From Verrucomicrobiota bacterium (GTDB taxonomy: Bacteria > Verrucomicrobiota > Verrucomicrobiia > JABWAM01), in assembly GCA_023269615.1 (NCBI GenBank), contig JAHFSY010000008.1, positions 1 through 64,000 of the forward strand: a stretch of 64,000 nucleotides of DNA, read 5' to 3'. Below the pieces are notes generated by a model, which saw only the letters and a program-made list of their open reading frames with translations, was not told the origin of the DNA and did no database searches. Shown piece by piece: positions 59,882 to 64,000 of the stretch; the stretch's first letter is position 1; the number at the start of each line of letters is the position of its first letter. Position numbers and translations under genes: made by a program.

Positions 59882-61114
59882 TCAAAATTCCAGCTTCGCA
59901 TCCGACAAACGCCGCTCAATCTCCGCGATTACCTTTTTCTCCTCCTCAGCCCCCTTGGCGGAGAACGTGACGGAGAAACGCAGGAATGCGCCGGCATCGT
60001 CCCACGGCACGGTTGAAATCAGCTTCTCCGTGATGAGCCACTGGCTGGCGTCCTCCGCCTTCGCAAAGGTCGCAGAACCCGCTCGCTTTGGGGCGCGTAC
60101 GTAAAGGAAGAATGATCCCTTCGGCTTTACGGCCTGAAATCCAAATTTATTCAGGCAGGCCACAAGCAGGTCCATGCGGCGCGAATATTTTCCGGCGATC
60201 TGCACGGTGATCCCGTAATGGTCGAAACAATACGCGGCCGCGTGCTGGATGGCAAGGAACTGGCCCGAGTCGGTGTTGTCTTTCACGTCGCCGTAGGCGC
60301 GCACGAGCAACTCGTTGCCTGTCACAAACCCGCAGCGCCAGCCCGTCATGTTGAAGCTCTTGCTCGTGGAGTGCAGCTCGATCCCCACTTCCTTCGCCCC
60401 GGGCGTGGCGAGGAAGCTCAGCGGTTGTCCCTCGAACACAAGCGCTGCATACGCCGCGTCGGAAATCACAATCAGTTTATGCTTGAGGGCGAATTCAACC
60501 ACGCACTTGAAAAACTCGGGCGTGGCACTCGCGCCCGTCGGGTTGTTCGGATAATTCAGCACCAGCACCTTCGCGCGCTTGAGCTTGTCGGCGGGCACAG
60601 CACCGAGGTCCGGTAGAAATCCATTCGCAGGCGTGAGCGGCATGTTGTGAACTTCGCCGCCGTAATATTTTGCGTGGGTGCCAAAGACTGGGTACCCCGG
60701 CGTCGTCATGAGCACCACGTCGCCCGGGTTGATGAAGCATGCGGGCAATATCGAAAGCGCCGCCTTCGACCCGATCGAGTGAAGCACCTCTTTCGCAGGA
60801 TCAATCCCCTTCACGCCGCACACGCGGTCCATGTAACGCGCCGCCGCCCGCTTGAGGACGTCGTCGCCGTTGTCGGAATAGCCGCGGTTTTCCGGGTTCT
60901 TTGCCTCAAGGATCAGCTGGTCCACCACCACCGGAAACGCCATCTCGTCAGGCTCCCCCACCCCCATGTCAATCAGCGCCACATCCGGCTTCGCCGTCAT
61001 CGCCGCGCGCTTGGCGCGCTTGATCTTCTCGAACTTGTAAATGGCCGTGTCCTTCCCGTAACGGACTCCGCCGATGCGCTCGGCAAACAGGCTCTGTAAA
61101 AAAGTGTCACTCAT
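59882..61114 (-). CDS. dapL: LL-diaminopimelate aminotransferase
   Basis: The 410-residue PLP enzyme has YKFEKIKRAKRAAM, DMGVGEPDEMAF, LNYPNNPTGA, ISDAAYAALVF and the PLP Lys in HSTSKSFNMTGWRCGF. These match DapL, which makes LL-diaminopimelate directly from tetrahydrodipicolinate for lysine and peptidoglycan. DapL is established in Verrucomicrobium spinosum. The ATG at 61114 gives the family N terminus; the upstream frame is translated repeat. Confidence 0.9.
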   Translation of the reverse strand: MSDTFLQSLFAERIGGVRYGKDTAIYKFEKIKRAKRAAMTAKPDVALIDMGVGEPDEMAFPVVVDQLILEAKNPENRGYSDNGDDVLKRAAARYMDRVCGVKGIDPAKEVLHSIGSKAALSILPACFINPGDVVLMTTPGYPVFGTHAKYYGGEVHNMPLTPANGFLPDLGAVPADKLKRAKVLVLNYPNNPTGASATPEFFKCVVEFALKHKLIVISDAAYAALVFEGQPLSFLATPGAKEVGIELHSTSKSFNMTGWRCGFVTGNELLVRAYGDVKDNTDSGQFLAIQHAAAYCFDHYGITVQIAGKYSRRMDLLVACLNKFGFQAVKPKGSFFLYVRAPKRAGSATFAKAEDASQWLITEKLISTVPWDDAGAFLRFSVTFSAKGAEEEKKVIAEIERRLSDAKLEF

Positions 61115-61181
61115 GGCGAGGTGCAAAAATACAGGAGACCGCGAAAGTTGAAAGAGCAAAAATGGACGCCGATTTTCAGCG

Positions 61182-61339
61182 AGGAGAGTTTCACGCAAAG
61201 ACGCTAAGGCGCAAAGGTTTAGCTGCCGCTGCGGACCCATGACCCCAAGCGCGCCATTCTGATTGAAAGCCAGACTTTCAGTCAGAATGGCGCGCTTTGA
61301 TGCCTTTTCAGAACTTTGCGACTTTGCGTGAGACTCTCC
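61182..61339. repeat. Nested palindrome with TTTCACGCAAAGACGC ends
   Basis: Outer arms GGAGAGTTTCACGCAAAG (61182) and CTTTGCGTGAGACTCTCC (61322-61339) pair almost fully. Inside, 61251-61295 forms a 20-bp hairpin (CGCGCCATTCTGATTGAAAG / CTTTCAGTCAGAATGGCGCG, one mismatch). No gene is seen between dapL and the next gene. Confidence 0.75.
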
Positions 61340-61407
61340 GAAAATCCTGTTATTTCAGCCCGGTCTGCCTTATGGTCGATCACCGTTTCGCCCGGGGAAT
61401 TTCATTT

Positions 61408-61917
61408 ATGCCTGCCATTCTGGTCATTCTTGCGATGCCGGTGTTCATCATCGTGTGGATCATGCGTTATGTCACCCAGATCCGCGCCCGCCAGCGCGAA
61501 GCGCAGCTCTGGGACGATATTCGAAAAATCCGCCGGGACCAGCAGGTCGCACGCCCCCTGAGGGAATACGTCGAACAAAGGTCGCTCCGGGAGCAGTTGA
61601 AGATCCCGCTGCGTCTCCAGACCGCCAGCAAGTCGCCTCCCACGCTGGGGAACATCGGTCGTTTCGCCGCCCTGAGCATCCGCGAGCATGTGGAGGAATA
61701 TTATGTGCGCGACGACCAGGGGCAGATCTATGGCCCCGCCGACGAGGAGATCATCCACCAATGGATCCGCGAAGAGCGCATCTTCGCGGCGACGCTCCTG
61801 AGCAGCAATGCGCAGGGCCCCTGGATGCCCGCGAAAAAAATCCGCGCGCTGCAGGATGTATTCGAGACCAGGATCCAGAATGGCGCCAACCGCTTCGACA
61901 ACCTCAAGATCGGATGA
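61408..61917 (+). CDS. Membrane-anchored GYF_2-like domain protein
   Basis: The 169-residue protein starts with a membrane helix (PAILVILAMPVFIIVWIM), has a charged middle and a C-terminal domain EEYYVRDDQGQIYGPADEEI followed by IHQWIREERIF and GPWMPAKKI, the pattern of bacterial GYF_2 domains that bind proline-rich partners. The ATG at 61408 has GGGGAA upstream; 61372 is an alternative start. It lies 4 bases before an AAA ATPase gene, suggesting a joint function. Confidence 0.72.
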   Translation: MPAILVILAMPVFIIVWIMRYVTQIRARQREAQLWDDIRKIRRDQQVARPLREYVEQRSLREQLKIPLRLQTASKSPPTLGNIGRFAALSIREHVEEYYVRDDQGQIYGPADEEIIHQWIREERIFAATLLSSNAQGPWMPAKKIRALQDVFETRIQNGANRFDNLKIG

Positions 61918-61921
61918 TGGA

Positions 61922-63445
61922 ATGAACCTCGACGAAGTCAGCTTCGAAATCGAAACGTACGTGCGGGCGAAATACCCGCTGATCTACCTTCTCACACCCG
62001 AGGAGGCGCGCGCGAAGGATCTGCTCAACCGCCTCGCCCGCAAAATGGACACGCAGCTTCGTTACTGGAGCTGCACCAAGGGTTTTGTGGACCAGCGTGA
62101 GTCGGGCGGCATCCCCATGCGCGAGCAACCGGGCGCGACCAAGACCTCGGATTTGAAGAAGGTCGTCATTGAAGCGTTGGAATTCATCCAGAATTCACCC
62201 GACAACGGATTTTACGTCCTTCTCGATTTTCACGCGTGGCTGGACGAGGCGCTGATCGTGCGCAAGTTGCGTGACACGATCGAAATGACCTCCTCTTGCG
62301 CCAAGTCCCTCTTCATCCTCTCGCCGAGAAAGGTGATTCCACCCGAGTGCGAGAAGGAGTTCATCCTCGTGGACCTGCCAACGCCCGACGTCGAGGAAAT
62401 CCAGATGATCCTCAATCGCAGCCTCAAGGCCCTGCAGGGACGGGTGCGCGTGTCGCTGAGCGACCAGGATCGGATGCAGCTCGTGGACGCGTTCCGCGGC
62501 CTGCCTTCGAATGAAATCGAGAATGTGCTGAGCCGCATGGTGGTGCGCGATGGCACCCTCAACGCCGGCGACCTCAGCGACGTGGTCTGCCAGAAAGGGC
62601 GCGTCATTGCAGCGAGCGGCATCCTCCAATTTTATCCACCCCGCGAAGGGCTTGATTCCGTGGGCGGGCTCGAGCAGCTCAAGGCATGGCTGCAACGCAA
62701 GCGGTTGGGCTTCACGCAGCCGGCCCGCGACTTCGGGCTCGACATGCCGAAGGGCATCCTCCTCGTCGGCGTGCCGGGCTGCGGCAAAAGCCTCACCGCC
62801 AAAACCATCTCCACCCTCTGGAAGATGCCACTGCTTCGCCTCGACATCGGCCAGCTCTTTTCCTCCTACATCGGTTCCACCGAGGAGAACATGCGCAAGG
62901 CCATCGCCACCGCCGAGTCCATCGCCCCATGCATCCTGTGGATTGATGAAATCGAAAAAGGCCTCTCCGGCATGCAGGGAAGCGACAACGCCGATGGCGG
63001 CGTCGCGCGGCGCATCTTTGCCACGCTGCTCACGTGGATGCAGGAAAAAACAAAACCCGTCTTCCTCGTGGCGACAGCCAACGACGTCTCATCCCTCCCA
63101 CCGGAATTTCTCCGCAAGGGACGCTTCGACGACATCTTCTTCATTGACCTTCCCAACTCCTCGGAACGGCTCCAGATCCTCTCCATCCATCTCAGCAAAC
63201 GAAAACGCGACCCGGCGAAATTCGATCTCCCAGCCCTCGCCGCGCGCACCGAGGGATTTTCCGGGGCCGACATCGAGAGCGTGGTTGCCGAATCGCTCGA
63301 GACAGCCTTCCTCGCCGGCCGCGACATCACGCAGTTCGATCTCGACTCCGTGGCATCCGCCTGCGTCCCCCTGGCCTCCACCATGGCAGAAAAGATCGCC
63401 GAGGTGCGCCAATGGGCCGAAGGCCGCGCGAGAAAAGCGACGTGA
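61922..63445 (+). CDS. AAA+ ATPase, Ycf46-like
   Basis: The 507-residue protein has an N-terminal domain of about 250 residues (EIETYVRAKYPLIYLLTPEE) and an AAA+ core with Walker A GVPGCGKS near 283, Walker B CILWIDEIEKG near 337, and VATANDVSSLPPEFLRKGRF, close to the chloroplast/cyanobacterial Ycf46 type. Second-region motif FSGADIESVVAES is FtsH-like. Function of the family is poorly known; some link it to CO2 use in cyanobacteria. It may be tethered by the membrane GYF_2 protein upstream. Confidence 0.85.
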   Translation: MNLDEVSFEIETYVRAKYPLIYLLTPEEARAKDLLNRLARKMDTQLRYWSCTKGFVDQRESGGIPMREQPGATKTSDLKKVVIEALEFIQNSPDNGFYVLLDFHAWLDEALIVRKLRDTIEMTSSCAKSLFILSPRKVIPPECEKEFILVDLPTPDVEEIQMILNRSLKALQGRVRVSLSDQDRMQLVDAFRGLPSNEIENVLSRMVVRDGTLNAGDLSDVVCQKGRVIAASGILQFYPPREGLDSVGGLEQLKAWLQRKRLGFTQPARDFGLDMPKGILLVGVPGCGKSLTAKTISTLWKMPLLRLDIGQLFSSYIGSTEENMRKAIATAESIAPCILWIDEIEKGLSGMQGSDNADGGVARRIFATLLTWMQEKTKPVFLVATANDVSSLPPEFLRKGRFDDIFFIDLPNSSERLQILSIHLSKRKRDPAKFDLPALAARTEGFSGADIESVVAESLETAFLAGRDITQFDLDSVASACVPLASTMAEKIAEVRQWAEGRARKAT

Positions 63446-63461
63446 CCCATTCAGCTGCGCG

Positions 63462-64000
63462 TCACGCAACCAGCGACTTCAGATAATCGTGGTATTGTTT
63501 TGCGACCACTTTCGCGTCCATCACCGGATCGCGGGAGGGCATCACCGTCAGCCAGCCATCGAATCCATTTTTTCGCAAGATCCCGACGTACGCCTTCAAG
63601 TCCGTGGAGCCAGCCTCGCCCGGAAGGGAATGGACCCAGTTCTTTCCGCCAAGCGCAAATGTCGTGCGCCCGGCAGGCGCGGTCTCCGCCGGCGCGTAGG
63701 ACTGCACATTCGCCAGCGCAATCCACGGAGCAAGGCGCTTCACAGCTCCCGCCACATCCGGATCCGGCTTCTCAAGAAATTGCAGATGCGCGGCGTCCAT
63801 GATGATCCCGAAATTGGGATGATTCACCTCGCGCAAACATTTCTCCGCGCGGTCCACGGTGTCGCTCAGCGTGTTGACATGCAACTGGGTACAGACCCTG
63901 ATCCCGCGCCCAGCCGCGAGATCCGCCAGCTCGCGCATCGGGCTGTAGTCGTCGGTTGAAAAAATGATGCACTTGAGGAAGCGCGCCCCAAGCGTCTGCA
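63462..64000 (-). CDS. Sugar phosphate isomerase/epimerase, 5' end outside window
   Basis: The frame is open from the window edge to a stop at 63462 (about 179 residues visible). It shows VCTQLHVNTLSDTVDRAEKC, NFGIIMDAAHLQFLEK and GFDGWLTVMPSRDPV, as in TIM-barrel sugar isomerases of the xylose-isomerase-like family. Asp and His of DAAHLQF likely bind metal. It is convergent with the AAA ATPase gene. Confidence 0.8.
   Translation of the reverse strand, partial: QTLGARFLKCIIFSTDDYSPMRELADLAAGRGIRVCTQLHVNTLSDTVDRAEKCLREVNHPNFGIIMDAAHLQFLEKPDPDVAGAVKRLAPWIALANVQSYAPAETAPAGRTTFALGGKNWVHSLPGEAGSTDLKAYVGILRKNGFDGWLTVMPSRDPVMDAKVVAKQYHDYLKSLVA

Overview
This is a GC-rich (roughly 60%) bacterial chromosome segment with mostly housekeeping content. 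Several traits point to the phylum Verrucomicrobiota: an LL-diaminopimelate aminotransferase (DapL), an HprK-HPr-EI set in a Gram-negative-type genome, a pseudopilin-like protein with an FVDGH motif, a regulator combining a GntR-type helix-turn-helix with a LacI-type sensor, an ECF sigma factor paired with a von Willebrand A protein, and many short palindromic repeats between genes. This is an inference from gene content; no rRNA is present.

Layout. 1-10.2 kb: a truncated sugar-sensing regulator, a pseudopilin-like protein, a PL22-like beta-propeller, a membrane glycosyltransferase, a Ser/Thr kinase with PEGA repeats, thiG, ribosomal protein S21, a TIM-barrel sugar isomerase and a flippase-like membrane protein. 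10.3-12.7 kb: a PiT phosphate permease with its DUF47 partner and an HNH endonuclease. 12.96-14.48 kb: twelve tRNA genes packed on the minus strand. 14.5-15.4 kb: two candidate non-coding RNAs with intrinsic terminators. 15.4-37.2 kb: vWA protein and ECF sigma factor, asparagine synthetase, a VapBC module, envelope and lipid genes (GT9, phosphatidylserine decarboxylase, squalene/phytoene synthase), a fused ABC-2 permease, transaldolase, and a ClpX-like ATPase coupled to a TraB-like membrane protein. 37.2-49.4 kb: a phosphate-starvation region, read leftward as phoB-phoR-arsC-guaD and then porin-pstS-pstC-pstA-pstB-phoU with a Pho box before the porin. 49.4-54.4 kb: a LuxC-like acyl-CoA reductase coupled to a bifunctional-nuclease-domain gene, then hprK-ptsH-ptsI. 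54.5-64 kb: two cupin-type proteins, a HEAT/TPR protein, a 2-hydroxyacid dehydrogenase, an EthD-type protein, DapL, a GYF-type protein with a Ycf46-like AAA ATPase, and a truncated sugar isomerase.

The most unusual feature is the tRNA array. All twelve genes fold as cloverleaves with encoded CCA ends, yet all carry G55-C56 in the T loop where U55(pseudouridine)-C56 is nearly universal. Most also carry A18-G19 instead of G18-G19 in the D loop. The tertiary elbow pair 18-55 has therefore apparently been exchanged as a unit. Alanine G3-U70 and cysteine U73 identity marks are kept, so the tRNAs look chargeable. A similar T-loop change is known in staphylococcal peptidoglycan tRNA-Gly, which serves outside translation.

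The second theme is the density of dispersed palindromic repeats, at least a dozen families. Copies sit between genes (including between pstS and pstC), against start or stop codons, and in frame inside two protein-coding genes, like the palindromic elements of Rickettsia.
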